Shown here piece by piece: positions 19,746 to 28,501 of a DNA stretch of 55,180 bases. Origin of the DNA: an uncultured Prochlorococcus sp. (GTDB taxonomy: Bacteria > Cyanobacteriota > Cyanobacteriia > PCC-6307 > Cyanobiaceae); assembly GCA_902627325.1 (NCBI GenBank), contig CACOIM010000005.1, positions 1 to 55,180 on the forward strand. The letters run 5' to 3'. The stretch's first letter is position 1. Each line of letters starts with the position of its first letter. Made by a program: the position numbers and the translations under genes. The notes beneath the pieces are model-generated. The model searched no databases. It worked only from the letters and a program-made list of their open reading frames with translations, and had not been told where the DNA came from.

Positions 19746-21161
19746 ATGAGTAAGAAGTATGACGCTGGGGTTAAGGAGTACAGAGACACCTACTGGACTC
19801 CTGAATATGTGCCCCTAGACACTGACCTATTAGCGTGCTTTAAATGCACAGGTCAGGAAGGTGTTCCCAGGGAGGAAGTTGCAGCAGCGGTTGCAGCAGA
19901 ATCATCAACTGGTACTTGGTCCACTGTTTGGTCTGAGTTATTAACAGACCTTGAATTTTATAAAGGTCGTTGTTACAGAATAGAAGATGTTCCTGGAGAT
20001 CAGGAATCTTTCTATGCATTTATAGCTTATCCTTTGGATCTATTTGAAGAAGGTTCTATCACAAACGTACTAACTTCATTAGTTGGTAACGTATTTGGTT
20101 TTAAAGCTCTAAGGCATCTACGTTTGGAAGATATTCGCTTCCCTATGGCTTTCATTAAGACATGTGGCGGACCTCCAAACGGTATACAAGTTGAGAGGGA
20201 TCGTCTTAATAAGTACGGTAGACCGTTACTTGGTTGTACCATCAAACCTAAATTAGGTTTGTCTGGTAAAAACTACGGTCGTGTTGTCTACGAATGCTTA
20301 AGAGGCGGACTCGATCTGACAAAAGATGATGAAAACATTAATTCTCAACCTTTCCAAAGATGGAGAGAGCGTTTTGAATTTGTTGCTGAAGCTGTAAAAC
20401 TTGCTCAGCAAGAAACAGGCGAAGTTAAAGGGCATTATTTAAATTGTACAGCTACAACTCCTGAGGAGATGTACCAACGTGCTGAGTTCGCTAAAGAACT
20501 TGATATGCCTATCATCATGCACGACTACATAACAGGTGGTTTTACTGCAAATACTGGTCTAGCTAACTGGTGTCGTAATAATGGAATGCTTCTCCATATT
20601 CATAGAGCTATGCATGCTGTTATTGATAGGCATCCAAAACATGGGATACATTTCCGTGTATTAGCTAAGTGTCTTCGCCTCTCAGGTGGTGACCAGCTAC
20701 ATACTGGAACAGTTGTAGGAAAGCTTGAAGGTGACCGTCAAACAACTCTTGGATTTATTGATAATTTAAGAGAATCTTTCGTTCCTGAAGATAGATCTAG
20801 AGGTAATTTCTTTGATCAAGATTGGGGATCAATGCCTGGAGTATTCGCAGTTGCATCGGGTGGTATTCATGTTTGGCATATGCCTGCACTTCTTGCGATT
20901 TTTGGAGATGACTCTTGTCTTCAGTTCGGAGGAGGAACACATGGACACCCATGGGGTTCAGCTGCTGGAGCTGCCGCCAATAGAGTTGCCCTTGAAGCTT
21001 GTGTAAAAGCACGTAACGCTGGTAGGGAAATCGAAAAAGAAAGTAGAGACATCCTTATGGAAGCTGCGAAGCATAGTCCAGAATTAGCTATTGCTTTAGA
21101 AACATGGAAAGAAATCAAGTTTGAATTCGATACTGTCGATAAGCTTGACGTTCAAAACTAG
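19746..21161 (+). CDS. rbcL: Ribulose bisphosphate carboxylase large subunit, form IA
   Basis: 471 residues, full length. Fixes CO2 onto RuBP inside the carboxysome. Active-site motifs: [17 protein letters not shown] (catalytic Lys and loop), [17 protein letters not shown] (carbamylated Lys followed by the Mg ligands), [10 protein letters not shown], and [18 protein letters not shown] with loop 6 Lys. The N-terminus ([15 protein letters not shown]) and the cso gene context mark it as form IA (cbbL type), as in alpha-cyanobacteria. Codon use is strongly biased. Confidence 0.99.
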   Translation: MSKKYDAGVKEYRDTYWTPEYVPLDTDLLACFKCTGQEGVPREEVAAAVAAESSTGTWSTVWSELLTDLEFYKGRCYRIEDVPGDQESFYAFIAYPLDLFEEGSITNVLTSLVGNVFGFKALRHLRLEDIRFPMAFIKTCGGPPNGIQVERDRLNKYGRPLLGCTIKPKLGLSGKNYGRVVYECLRGGLDLTKDDENINSQPFQRWRERFEFVAEAVKLAQQETGEVKGHYLNCTATTPEEMYQRAEFAKELDMPIIMHDYITGGFTANTGLANWCRNNGMLLHIHRAMHAVIDRHPKHGIHFRVLAKCLRLSGGDQLHTGTVVGKLEGDRQTTLGFIDNLRESFVPEDRSRGNFFDQDWGSMPGVFAVASGGIHVWHMPALLAIFGDDSCLQFGGGTHGHPWGSAAGAAANRVALEACVKARNAGREIEKESRDILMEAAKHSPELAIALETWKEIKFEFDTVDKLDVQN

Positions 21162-21169
21162 CTCTCATT

Positions 21170-21196
21170 ATCAGAGGGATATATTTACCCTCTGAT
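21170..21196 (+). other. Perfect 9-bp hairpin between rbcL and rbcS
   Basis: ATCAGAGGG / CCCTCTGAT are exact 9-base arms around a 9-base loop, 8 bases after the rbcL stop. It lacks a U-tract and the partner rbcS follows, so it is probably an mRNA 3'-end stabiliser or processing site rather than a terminator. Confidence 0.65.
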
Positions 21197-21236
21197 TTGA
21201 ATCTTAAATTTCAAAACATTTTACAAATTTTTTATT

Positions 21237-21578
21237 ATGCCTTTCCAGAGCACAGTCGGCGACTACGCAACGGTAGCAACCCTGGAAACATTCGGTTTCT
21301 TACCACCGATGACCCAGGATGAAATATATGATCAAATTGCATACATAATTGCTCAAGGTTGGAGTCCTGTTATTGAACATGTCCATCCAAGTGGTTCAAT
21401 GCAAACTTATTGGTCATATTGGAAATTACCTTTCTTTGGTGAAAAAGATCTTAACCTTATCGTAAGTGAATTAGAAGCATGCCACCGAGCATATCCTGAT
21501 CATCATGTAAGAATAATCGGTTATGACGCATATACACAAAGCCAAGGTACAGCGTTTGTCGTTTTCCAAGGTCGCTAA
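21237..21578 (+). CDS. rbcS: Ribulose bisphosphate carboxylase small subunit
   Basis: 113 residues, the small subunit of the L8S8 enzyme. TVGDYATVATLETFGFLPPMTQDEIYDQI at the start, the YWSYWKLPFFGE block and PDHHVRIIGYDAYTQSQGTAFVVFQGR at the end are characteristic of form IA CbbS. It follows rbcL by 75 bases that contain a hairpin and no obvious Shine-Dalgarno. A second strong hairpin follows it, separating rbcLS from the less abundantly needed csoS2. Confidence 0.98.
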   Translation: MPFQSTVGDYATVATLETFGFLPPMTQDEIYDQIAYIIAQGWSPVIEHVHPSGSMQTYWSYWKLPFFGEKDLNLIVSELEACHRAYPDHHVRIIGYDAYTQSQGTAFVVFQGR

Positions 21579-21595
21579 TCAGAGCACCTAAATAA

Positions 21596-21640
21596 CTTTC
21601 TCCATAAAATTAAAATTGATTTTTTGGAGAAAGACTTTTT
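21596..21640 (+). terminator. Attenuator-like hairpin with T-tract between rbcS and csoS2
   Basis: CTTTCTCCA (21596-21604) and TGGAGAAAG (21625-21633) are exact 9-base arms; inside them, after one mismatch, AAAAT/ATTTT extend the stem. ACTTTTT follows. The shape is that of an intrinsic terminator, probably leaky since csoS2 lies downstream. The track's TTG start for csoS2 (21624) falls inside the right arm and is therefore rejected. Confidence 0.65.
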
Positions 21641-21662
21641 AAGAATTTTTTATTTGAAGACT

Positions 21663-23936
21663 ATGACAAAAAAAACAAGTAGACAAATTGCATTAGAACG
21701 AAGAATTGCTATGAGTGATGGAGGGAAAAAATCACTAGCCAAATCAAGTTCAAAGCAAGATAGGGTTCGCTCTGCATCAGATGCGAGATTAAGTCCTACT
21801 GTTGTCGTAAAAAAGTCTTCTGTAGTTTCAAAAAATAATAATCCTGTAAAAAAACGTCATATTCCTCAAAAAAACTCAACTCTTACAAGTAGACAACTTG
21901 TTCTTCAAAGAAGGAAGGCCTTATCAACTCATGGTAAACCAGCAATGAATTCCTCTGATAGAACAAGGTCAGAATCTGTTTCAAAAAAGAATAATGAAAC
22001 TTCTGCAAATTTTGTTGATAAACCTGAGACTACTGTAAAAGTTGAAACCTCTTTGTCTGTTCAAAAGGTAAATCAAAAAAGAAGGATAGGACCAAAGAAA
22101 AAAGTAATCACTAATACAAGCAGAGATATTGTTTTAGCTAGAAGAGAGGCACAGTCTAAGCATGGTAAATCAGCTATAAAGCAAAATCCAAGTGCTGCCT
22201 CATTAGCAAGAAGAGGTGATCCTGACCTTTCTAGTAAAGAAATTGCATTGAGAGTGCGTGAATTGAGAAGTAAAACTGGTGCTTCATCCATAAAAGGTAA
22301 TGGCAAATGTAGACCTTGTGGTCCAAATAGAAATGGCGCTAAACAAAAAGTAGATGCTCATTGGAAAGTTGGTGAAAGTGGAACAAATTCAGGTCAAACT
22401 GTTACAGGCACTCAAGCTAATAGGTCCTCAAAAACGACAGGAAATGAGTCAAGCACTTGTAGAGATATTACCGGAACTCAATATTTAGGAACGGAAGTTA
22501 TTAATGAATTTTGTAATTCAGAATTAAAATATACTCAGCCTTCAAAAATTAATGTAAGTTCAACTACTTCTGGTAATAAAGTTACTGGAAATGAAGTTGG
22601 TAGGTCAACTTTAGTCACTGGAAATGAACCCGGGACATGCAAAAATCTTACTGGTACAGAATATGTTTCCGCAAACTTATCTCAAGATTATTGTGGAGGT
22701 GTAAGTAAAACTCCTTCAAAAATAAGACATAGTACAACTTTAGATGGTCAGCATGTCTCTGGTTCATTGCCAGGGAGATCAACTCTTGTTACTGGAGATG
22801 AGAGTGGATCTGGTCATCAGCTAACAGGTGATCAGTATCTTGGCGCAGATCCATTACCTGATGGCAAATCTTATGAGAAAGTTGGTTCTCATAATACTCT
22901 TAACGGGAATTTAGTAACTGGTACTGGAGTAGGAAGATCAGAAAGAATGACCGGTAATGAAAGCGGTAGTTGTATAAATGTTACTGGAGATGAATATATT
23001 GGATCACAGCAATTTGAGAGTTTCTGCGGGTCAAAGCCTTCTCCAGAACCTAGAAAGGTAGGTTTAAGTATTTCTCAAAATAATAATTACATTAGTGGAA
23101 CTATGACCGGAAGATCCAATAATGTCACTGGTGATGAGCCTGGAACTTGTAAAAATGTTACTGGTACTCCATATGCAGGTGTAGAACAACTAGAAAATAA
23201 TTGTGATTCAAATGCAAAAAATGAGTTAAGAGGAAAAGGTAAAATTTATTTAGGAAATAGTTCGAATGCTCGCCTTACTGGAAAACAGCCTGGTATTGGA
23301 GGGCAAATGACTGGAGCGACTAAAGGAGCTTGTTTAAATCCTACAGGAACGCCTTATGTCGGAGGAGATCAGTTAAATTCCAATTGCTCTAATCAAAATT
23401 TAACTCAATCTTATGCAAATAATGAAAAAGTAAAACATAATACTTGGGATGATTTCTCAGTTAATTCTCCCTCTAGAGATAGGTATTCTGAAAAATCACG
23501 TGACTCAGTAACAGGCAATCAATACGAAAGTGGATCAAATATTACAGGTCCCTTTGATATGGCAATAGATAAAGTTACAGGAACTGAACAATTCAGATTC
23601 GATAAAAATAAATTAAATTCTTTGAAACCAAAGCAAGATATTGAAGATGTAGATATATCAAAAGAGAGAGCGCTTTCTCGTATTACAGGTGAAGGACAAT
23701 CTGCTGGTCTTAATATTACTGGTGATGACTGGGATAGAGGAGATCGCGTTACAGGAACCGAAGGGGCTTCATCAAGAAGGAGAAATCCATCTAGAGCAGG
23801 TTTTACAAGTGCAATGCCTCCAATGGAAATAAAAAGAAACGACAAGATGAAAGAGCCTGATTTTCTTATTACTGGATCAAGTGGTAATACTAGAGAAGGG
23901 CAGCTTGTAACCTTCTCTGGTGGAGCAAGAGGATAA
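21663..23936 (+). CDS. csoS2: Carboxysome assembly scaffold CsoS2
   Basis: 757 residues from ATG 21663; the track's TTG at 21624 adds 13 residues encoded within a hairpin. CsoS2 is a disordered scaffold linking Rubisco to the shell. The N-terminal region shows four basic Rubisco-binding repeats of the type SRQIALERRIAMS...GK (TSRQIAL, TSRQLVL, TSRDIVL, SSKEIAL). The middle region has about six M repeats with VTGN/VTGT and CxxxTGTxY motifs, several carrying Cys pairs; the third lacks both. The C-terminal region ends in FLITGSSGN...VTFSGGARG, the conserved shell-anchoring end. Proteobacterial csoS2 uses ribosomal frameshifting; I see no evidence for that here. Confidence 0.97.
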   Translation: MTKKTSRQIALERRIAMSDGGKKSLAKSSSKQDRVRSASDARLSPTVVVKKSSVVSKNNNPVKKRHIPQKNSTLTSRQLVLQRRKALSTHGKPAMNSSDRTRSESVSKKNNETSANFVDKPETTVKVETSLSVQKVNQKRRIGPKKKVITNTSRDIVLARREAQSKHGKSAIKQNPSAASLARRGDPDLSSKEIALRVRELRSKTGASSIKGNGKCRPCGPNRNGAKQKVDAHWKVGESGTNSGQTVTGTQANRSSKTTGNESSTCRDITGTQYLGTEVINEFCNSELKYTQPSKINVSSTTSGNKVTGNEVGRSTLVTGNEPGTCKNLTGTEYVSANLSQDYCGGVSKTPSKIRHSTTLDGQHVSGSLPGRSTLVTGDESGSGHQLTGDQYLGADPLPDGKSYEKVGSHNTLNGNLVTGTGVGRSERMTGNESGSCINVTGDEYIGSQQFESFCGSKPSPEPRKVGLSISQNNNYISGTMTGRSNNVTGDEPGTCKNVTGTPYAGVEQLENNCDSNAKNELRGKGKIYLGNSSNARLTGKQPGIGGQMTGATKGACLNPTGTPYVGGDQLNSNCSNQNLTQSYANNEKVKHNTWDDFSVNSPSRDRYSEKSRDSVTGNQYESGSNITGPFDMAIDKVTGTEQFRFDKNKLNSLKPKQDIEDVDISKERALSRITGEGQSAGLNITGDDWDRGDRVTGTEGASSRRRNPSRAGFTSAMPPMEIKRNDKMKEPDFLITGSSGNTREGQLVTFSGGARG

Positions 23937-23943
23937 CTAAAAA

Positions 23944-25473
23944 ATGGTTTTAAGAGGATTGGCTAAAGCCAAGAACTTCACTTTGGGACCTACGGCACCA
24001 TTGAAATCATTCTCTCAAAATATTAAAACGGTCTCTGATAAAAATAAATTAATAAATATATCCAATGAGAAACATGCTCTAAGTAACACTATTCAAAATA
24101 ATAAACTTTATGAATATGAGAAAAAGACAAAAAGAAGCTTTGACAATATCGTTTCTACATTAAAGGAAATTGCTTACATTCAACATAATGAAGATTTTCT
24201 TGAAAATGCCCAAGAAATATCTCAAAAAAATTTAGGAATAGATTTACCCACCCATATCTTAGATAAATCTTGGGTTAAACCTCTCGATATGAGAGGTTTA
24301 TATGCATGGTGTGTTTTTAAACAGCATGAAAAATTTAGTGATGATTTTTTCAAAAATGATCCCTTATGTGGTGCAGCAAGTAGCACTGAGGCCAAAGATT
24401 TTGAAAAGTTTCTCATGGATTGTGGTTTTCATCTTTTAGATATAACACCTTGCTCTGATGGAAGACTTGCTCATACTGTTGCTTATGTACTAAGAATTCC
24501 ATTTAGTTCTGTTAGAAGAAGATCGCATGCTGGAGCCCTTTTTGATGTTGAGAACACTGTTAATAGATGGATTAAAACAGAGCATAAAAGATACAGAGAA
24601 GGTTTGCCCAATCTTGCCAGTAAAGATACGAGATATTTAAAAATAGTTACCTATCACTTTAGCTCTGTTGATCCTCTTCATCAGGGTTGTGCTGCCCACG
24701 GGAGTAATGATGAATTGGCAGCTCAAGAAGGACTTAATAAATTATTGGCATTCAAAGAGTCTGTTGAAAATAGCTTTTGTTGTGGTGCATCTGTAGATTT
24801 AATGCTTATTGGATTAGATACAGATACAGATGCTCTAAAAATTCATTTAAATTCAAAAGAAGGAGAGATTAGTTTAGAACATACAATTTCAACTATGGAT
24901 ATTTATAATTCAACAATAGATAAATCCGAAGAGGCTTCAAAGAGAGAAATTTGTAATCTCATTTCTAAATATTCATCTGAGAATCAACTTAAAGGAATGG
25001 AAAAATTCATTTATAAAATTATTAAAAATAATATTTCTCAAATTGATTACGTTAAGTCATTTCACAAGGGGTCATATGAAGATATTGGACATGCAGAGAG
25101 ATTCATAGGTGTAGGTATAGGTTTCAAAGAAGTTCATTTAAGAAACCTTACCTATTTCTCTCATCTAGATACTGTCGAGGAAGGAGCTCCTGATTTAGAT
25201 GTAGGAATAAAAATATTTTCAGGTTTAAATGTCTCAGAGGATTTACCAATCCCTATCGTAATTAGGTTTGATTATTCAGGAAAAGTTCCTGGAGCAAAAG
25301 AAAGAGCGATTAAAGATTGTGATAGGGTTAATAATGCAATATCAATTAGATATAAAGATTTAGTGGATCAAGGTTTGTTACATACCTGTCTCACAATAAG
25401 AGATAGAGACAAAACTGATTCTGCTCAAATAATTAGCATGTCTTTAGATAAAAAAACAAAGGAGGCTCATTAA
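23944..25473 (+). CDS. csoSCA: Carboxysomal carbonic anhydrase CsoSCA
   Basis: 509 residues, formerly CsoS3. Converts bicarbonate to CO2 inside the carboxysome. The beta-CA-like active site is visible: DITPCSDGRLAHT (zinc Cys near residue 170, then the catalytic Asp-Arg pair) and SVDPLHQGCAAHGSND (the remaining His and Cys ligands). A disordered, basic N-terminus of ~60 residues, used for encapsulation in this family, and a C-terminal domain lacking the site flank it. It begins 7 bases after csoS2, whose last codons (AGAGGA) supply the Shine-Dalgarno. Confidence 0.97.
   Translation: MVLRGLAKAKNFTLGPTAPLKSFSQNIKTVSDKNKLINISNEKHALSNTIQNNKLYEYEKKTKRSFDNIVSTLKEIAYIQHNEDFLENAQEISQKNLGIDLPTHILDKSWVKPLDMRGLYAWCVFKQHEKFSDDFFKNDPLCGAASSTEAKDFEKFLMDCGFHLLDITPCSDGRLAHTVAYVLRIPFSSVRRRSHAGALFDVENTVNRWIKTEHKRYREGLPNLASKDTRYLKIVTYHFSSVDPLHQGCAAHGSNDELAAQEGLNKLLAFKESVENSFCCGASVDLMLIGLDTDTDALKIHLNSKEGEISLEHTISTMDIYNSTIDKSEEASKREICNLISKYSSENQLKGMEKFIYKIIKNNISQIDYVKSFHKGSYEDIGHAERFIGVGIGFKEVHLRNLTYFSHLDTVEEGAPDLDVGIKIFSGLNVSEDLPIPIVIRFDYSGKVPGAKERAIKDCDRVNNAISIRYKDLVDQGLLHTCLTIRDRDKTDSAQIISMSLDKKTKEAH
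25458..25465 (+). promoter_or_regulatory. Strong Shine-Dalgarno of csoS4A
   Basis: AAAGGAGG at the very end of csoSCA lies 10 bases before the csoS4A ATG and is a near-perfect anti-16S match. It is unusual in this genome, where most leaders lack one. Confidence 0.7.
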
Positions 25474-25475
25474 TT

Positions 25476-25733
25476 ATGCTTATTTGCAAAGTGATAAAAC
25501 CACTTGTTTCAACAAATAGAATCCCTGGTTTTGAACATAAACATTTACAAGTTGTTTTAGATGGCTCTAGTAATAAAGTTGCTGTAGATTCTGTTGGATG
25601 CAAACCTGGAGACTGGGTGATTTGTGTAGGAAGCTCTGCTGCAAGGGAAGCTGCAGGTAGTAAATCATATCCAAGTGATTTAACAATTGTTGGGATTATC
25701 GATCACTGGGATCCAGATAATATTCAAAAGTAG
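25476..25733 (+). CDS. csoS4A: Carboxysome shell vertex protein CsoS4A
   Basis: 85 residues of the bacterial microcompartment vertex (BMV/EutN-CcmL) family, which forms pentamers capping the icosahedral corners. MLICKVIKPLVSTNRIPGFEHKHL and VDSVGCKPGDWVICVGSSAAREAAG are typical. It follows csoSCA by 2 bases. Loss of vertex proteins in proteobacteria makes shells leaky, so low but essential expression is expected. Confidence 0.96.
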   Translation: MLICKVIKPLVSTNRIPGFEHKHLQVVLDGSSNKVAVDSVGCKPGDWVICVGSSAAREAAGSKSYPSDLTIVGIIDHWDPDNIQK

Positions 25734-25756
25734 CGGAGATAGTTATTTTGGAAATA

Positions 25757-25996
25757 ATGAAAGTGTTAGGAAAACTGGTTTGTACGCAAAGAGTTGAAGG
25801 TTTGGGACATATGCATTTGAGAATATTGCAAAATAATAAAGGAAAAAAATTAGTTGCAGTTGATCCTGTCGGGGCAAGAGAAGGAAATTATGTATTTACT
25901 ACAACTGGAACAGCTGCAAGATTTGCTTGCCCTAATAATCCAGATACAATTACGGATCTAACAATTGGTGGAATAATTGATTTTTGGGACGCTTAA
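25757..25996 (+). CDS. csoS4B: Carboxysome shell vertex protein CsoS4B
   Basis: 79-82 residues, the second BMV pentamer. MKVLGKLVCTQRVEGLGHMHLR and VDPVGAREGNYVFTTTGTAARFAC align with CsoS4A. The track starts at TTG 25748; ATG at 25757 (MKVLGKLV) is preferred by family alignment. It is the last gene of the compact operon: 23 bases separate it from csoS4A, and a hairpin follows it. Confidence 0.95.
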   Translation: MKVLGKLVCTQRVEGLGHMHLRILQNNKGKKLVAVDPVGAREGNYVFTTTGTAARFACPNNPDTITDLTIGGIIDFWDA

Positions 25997-26008
25997 AACT
26001 TACTTGAG

Positions 26009-26025
26009 CAAAAGTCATCCTTTTG
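26009..26025 (+). terminator. Hairpin after csoS4B
   Basis: CAAAAG / CTTTTG around TCATC, 13 bases after the csoS4B stop. Flanking ACT/AGT can extend it with a bulge. It is followed only by a mixed T-rich stretch, so it is at best a weak terminator or attenuator before the acRAF-like gene. Confidence 0.4.
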
Positions 26026-26078
26026 AGTTTGTCAAAATCTCTTTTAGATTTAAAATAAAGTTGATTAATGAAAAATAA

Positions 26079-26327
26079 ATGTGGGACGAAAAAAAATCTC
26101 CTTTGAGATTAGAAAGGAGATTTGAATTTGATAATTACCAACAGTCAAGTAAATTTATGAAAGAAATTGATTCCTTATGTAAAGAAAACAAAATTTATCC
26201 AAATATTAGTTTTGGAACTAAATTTGTGAGTATAACAATACTTCCAGATATTGAAGAAATTTCAGTAGAGGAAAGAGAATTTACAGTAAAAATTAATGAG
26301 AAATTTACAAATTTGATGTCAGAGTAA
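26079..26327 (+). CDS. acRAF-like pterin dehydratase-fold protein (Rubisco assembly factor)
   Basis: 82 residues, resembling the pterin-4a-carbinolamine dehydratase-like protein found at the end of alpha-carboxysome clusters and described as the Rubisco assembly factor acRAF. The pattern LERRFEFDNYQQSSKFMKEI then IYPNISFGTKFVSITI matches the PCD fold, but the catalytic His pair expected before the central strand is absent (YPNIS). That argues for a chaperone role rather than pterin dehydration. It sits 82 bases after csoS4B on the same strand; ATG 26079 is the only good start. Confidence 0.85.
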   Translation: MWDEKKSPLRLERRFEFDNYQQSSKFMKEIDSLCKENKIYPNISFGTKFVSITILPDIEEISVEEREFTVKINEKFTNLMSE

Positions 26328-26332
26328 ATAAA

Positions 26333-26560
26333 TTAATATTTATCAGGTTTTTCAATATCTCTTTTTATTAATGCCATTAAATATGATGGTGCTTTGTATC
26401 TTCCTGGTAAACATCTATTAAGTGTTTCAAGATGTCCCCAACATACAGTTCTTTGGATCTCTTTAATTGTTCGACCCTTTAAAATTAATAATCTAAGAGC
26501 TTTACAAAATAACGGATAACCAGCTTCTAATTCATCTATATTTAAATTTGCTGTTGTCAT
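26333..26560 (-). CDS. 75-residue DUF3136-like cyanobacterial protein
   Basis: Small basic, soluble protein. The sequence IDELEAGYPLFCKALRLLI, RRTVCWGHLETLNRCLPGRYKAP and LMALIKRDIE resembles what I recall as the picocyanobacterial DUF3136 family; function unknown. The TIKEIQRTVCWGHLETLNRCL stretch has the periodicity of a helix-turn-helix. Three cysteines are present. It converges on the acRAF-like gene with 5 bases between stops. The family name is from memory and not certain; the gene itself is well supported by its position and its conserved-looking sequence. Confidence 0.72.
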   Translation of the reverse strand: MTTANLNIDELEAGYPLFCKALRLLILKGRTIKEIQRTVCWGHLETLNRCLPGRYKAPSYLMALIKRDIEKPDKY

Positions 26561-26644
26561 AGATAAATCTCCGTGTAAGTTTTAATCTAAACAACTATGG
26601 TGCAAAATTGGCGCTAATAATAACTTTCTACATAATTTTTGGGA

Positions 26645-27037
26645 TTAAGGAATGTATGCTACACAATCAATTTCAATTAATACACCCTTAGGTAAAGAAG
26701 ATACTTCCACACAAGCTCTAGCAGGAGAAGGTTCGTTTTGAAAAAATTCAGAATAGATATCATTTACTTTTTGAAAATTTTTTAAGTCTGTTAGAAATAT
26801 AGTTGTTTTAATAACGTCTTTTAGACTGGCTCCACTGGCAGTTAGAACTGCTTTCAAATTATTTAATACTTGAGTGGTCTCTCCTTTTATATCTCCCAAG
26901 CAATCTATTTGATTATTACTAGGATTAATAGCAATTTGACCTGAACAATAAATAAAGTGACCAGCTTTAATAGCTTGATTATATGGTCCAACTGGATCTG
27001 GCGCTGTATTGGTTTTTATAGGAATTGGAGAAGACAT
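26645..27037 (-). CDS. ridA: RidA family enamine/imine deaminase
   Basis: 130 residues. RidA hydrolyses reactive 2-aminoacrylate and related enamines released by PLP enzymes, protecting them from damage. Motifs: PDPVGPYNQAIKAGHFIYCSGQIAINP at the N-terminus, KTTIFLTDLKNFQKVNDIYSEFF and ARACVEVSSLPKGVLIEIDCVAY at the C-terminus with the catalytic Arg (PARACVEV). Length is usual. It follows gloB by 24 bases on the same strand, suggesting a two-gene detoxification unit. Confidence 0.95.
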   Translation of the reverse strand: MSSPIPIKTNTAPDPVGPYNQAIKAGHFIYCSGQIAINPSNNQIDCLGDIKGETTQVLNNLKAVLTASGASLKDVIKTTIFLTDLKNFQKVNDIYSEFFQNEPSPARACVEVSSLPKGVLIEIDCVAYIP

Positions 27038-27061
27038 TAATTTTTGACTAGTTCTAATAAT

Positions 27062-27805
27062 CTATACCCAAGAGTCTTTTTTAGCTCTTAAATAACTAAA
27101 TTCATTTAAACTTTTTGCTTTTAAAAAAAGATTAATATGCATTTCTTCCTCTAAAGTCGTTGGGATAGTTAAATTCTTTGCTAAGATTTTCTTTTTAGTT
27201 TCCTCAAGCTTTTTCTTAATTAATTTGTCATTGGGATATATATCAAGAGCCCATAGCAGATTCGATTTCGTATATTCATGAGCACAATAAATGATCGTAT
27301 TTATTGGTAAAGATAATATTCTTTTTAATGAATTGTACATTTCTTGATTGGTGCCTTCAAAGATCCTTCCGCAACCTCCTGAAAATAATGTATCTCCGAC
27401 AAATAAAATTGGATTTTCAAAATCTTTAGAGTAGAAAGATATATGTGTACTTGTATGCCCTTTTAGTTCAATAATTTGGAACTCTTTTTTTAATATTTTG
27501 ATGCGATCGCCATCATTTAATGAGATATTTTGAAGAGGAATACGTTTTTTATCTTTTTTTGATGCGATAATTTTTACATTTGGCCATTTTTTCAATAATT
27601 CTTGAGTTCCCCCAATATGATCATGGTGATGATGTGTTTGAAATATATATTCTAATTTAAGATTTCTACTTTCTATCCAATTTATAACCGGTTCAGAAAT
27701 ACCTGGATCAACAACGATAGCAGATGTATTTTCTTCCCAGATCCAAATAACATTATCTTCAAGAACGGGAATCCCAAATATTCCTTTTTCTTTATTTATT
27801 GTCAT
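27062..27805 (-). CDS. gloB: Hydroxyacylglutathione hydrolase (glyoxalase II)
   Basis: 247 residues, metallo-beta-lactamase fold. Hydrolyses S-lactoylglutathione to lactate and glutathione, finishing methylglyoxal detoxification. The metal-binding [10 protein letters not shown] motif is at about residues 57-66, followed by [12 protein letters not shown] and [16 protein letters not shown], and [11 protein letters not shown]. Length is typical. It is divergent from hisG with 46 bases between start codons. Glutathione reductase and a GST-like gene lie 7 kb away. Confidence 0.94.
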   Translation of the reverse strand: MTINKEKGIFGIPVLEDNVIWIWEENTSAIVVDPGISEPVINWIESRNLKLEYIFQTHHHHDHIGGTQELLKKWPNVKIIASKKDKKRIPLQNISLNDGDRIKILKKEFQIIELKGHTSTHISFYSKDFENPILFVGDTLFSGGCGRIFEGTNQEMYNSLKRILSLPINTIIYCAHEYTKSNLLWALDIYPNDKLIKKKLEETKKKILAKNLTIPTTLEEEMHINLFLKAKSLNEFSYLRAKKDSWV

Positions 27806-27851
27806 TATTAACTTAGAATTAGAGAAGCTTAGAGGAAAGATAAAGGCATTT

Positions 27852-28496
27852 ATGATTACTATAGCTTTAGCAAAAGGAGCTCTGTTAAAAGATTCGATTT
27901 TAATATTTAAAAAAGCTGGTTTGGATTTCTCTGAAGCTTTATTAAGTGATAATAGATCTTTAACTATTTATTCAAAATGCGGAAAAGCAAAAGCTTTATT
28001 GGTGAGAAATGGTGATGTACCTGTTTATGTCAGTTACGGACAAGCCGATCTTGGAATAGTGGGATATGATGTTCTTCAGGAATCTGACACTAAAGTTGCA
28101 AAATTATTAGACTTAGGTTTTGGTGGATGTCATATGTCTTTAGCTGTGAAAAATAATAGTGGTTATTCGAAGCCAACTGATTTACCAGCTAATTGCAATG
28201 TAGCAAGTAAGTTTGTTAAAACTGCACGTTCTTACTTTGAAAAACTTAATATGCCAGTGGAAATAGTTCATTTAACTGGGTCTGTAGAGTTGGGTCCTAT
28301 TACAGGAATGGCTGAAGCAATAGTTGATTTGGTTGCTACTGGTAAAACTTTAAAAGAAAACGGCTTAATTAAGATCGATGATATCTATTATTCAACTGCT
28401 CGTTTAATTGCTAATCCACTATCTTTAAGGCTTGATAATACCCCTCTCCGAGATGTGATTTTGGCAATAGAATCATGTAGTGCAACAAAGAATTAA
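27852..28496 (+). CDS. hisG: ATP phosphoribosyltransferase, short form
   Basis: 214 residues. Catalyses the first step of histidine synthesis (ATP + PRPP). The short form lacks the C-terminal regulatory ACT-like domain and needs HisZ, which is not in this window. Motifs: [44 protein letters not shown] and the PRPP loop [30 protein letters not shown]. It begins an apparent operon with the ABC exporter 5 bases downstream. Confidence 0.96.
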   Translation: MITIALAKGALLKDSILIFKKAGLDFSEALLSDNRSLTIYSKCGKAKALLVRNGDVPVYVSYGQADLGIVGYDVLQESDTKVAKLLDLGFGGCHMSLAVKNNSGYSKPTDLPANCNVASKFVKTARSYFEKLNMPVEIVHLTGSVELGPITGMAEAIVDLVATGKTLKENGLIKIDDIYYSTARLIANPLSLRLDNTPLRDVILAIESCSATKN

Positions 28497-28501
28497 ATTT
28501 A

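Noticed and set aside
21624-21662. Upstream TTG start for csoS2
   Set aside because: The TTG falls in the right arm of the rbcS-csoS2 hairpin; MTKKTSRQIAL at 21663 is the expected N-terminus.
27503-27510. GCGATCGC (HIP1-like octamer) inside gloB
   Set aside because: A single occurrence noticed in coding sequence; no sign of the HIP1 over-representation seen in some other cyanobacteria.
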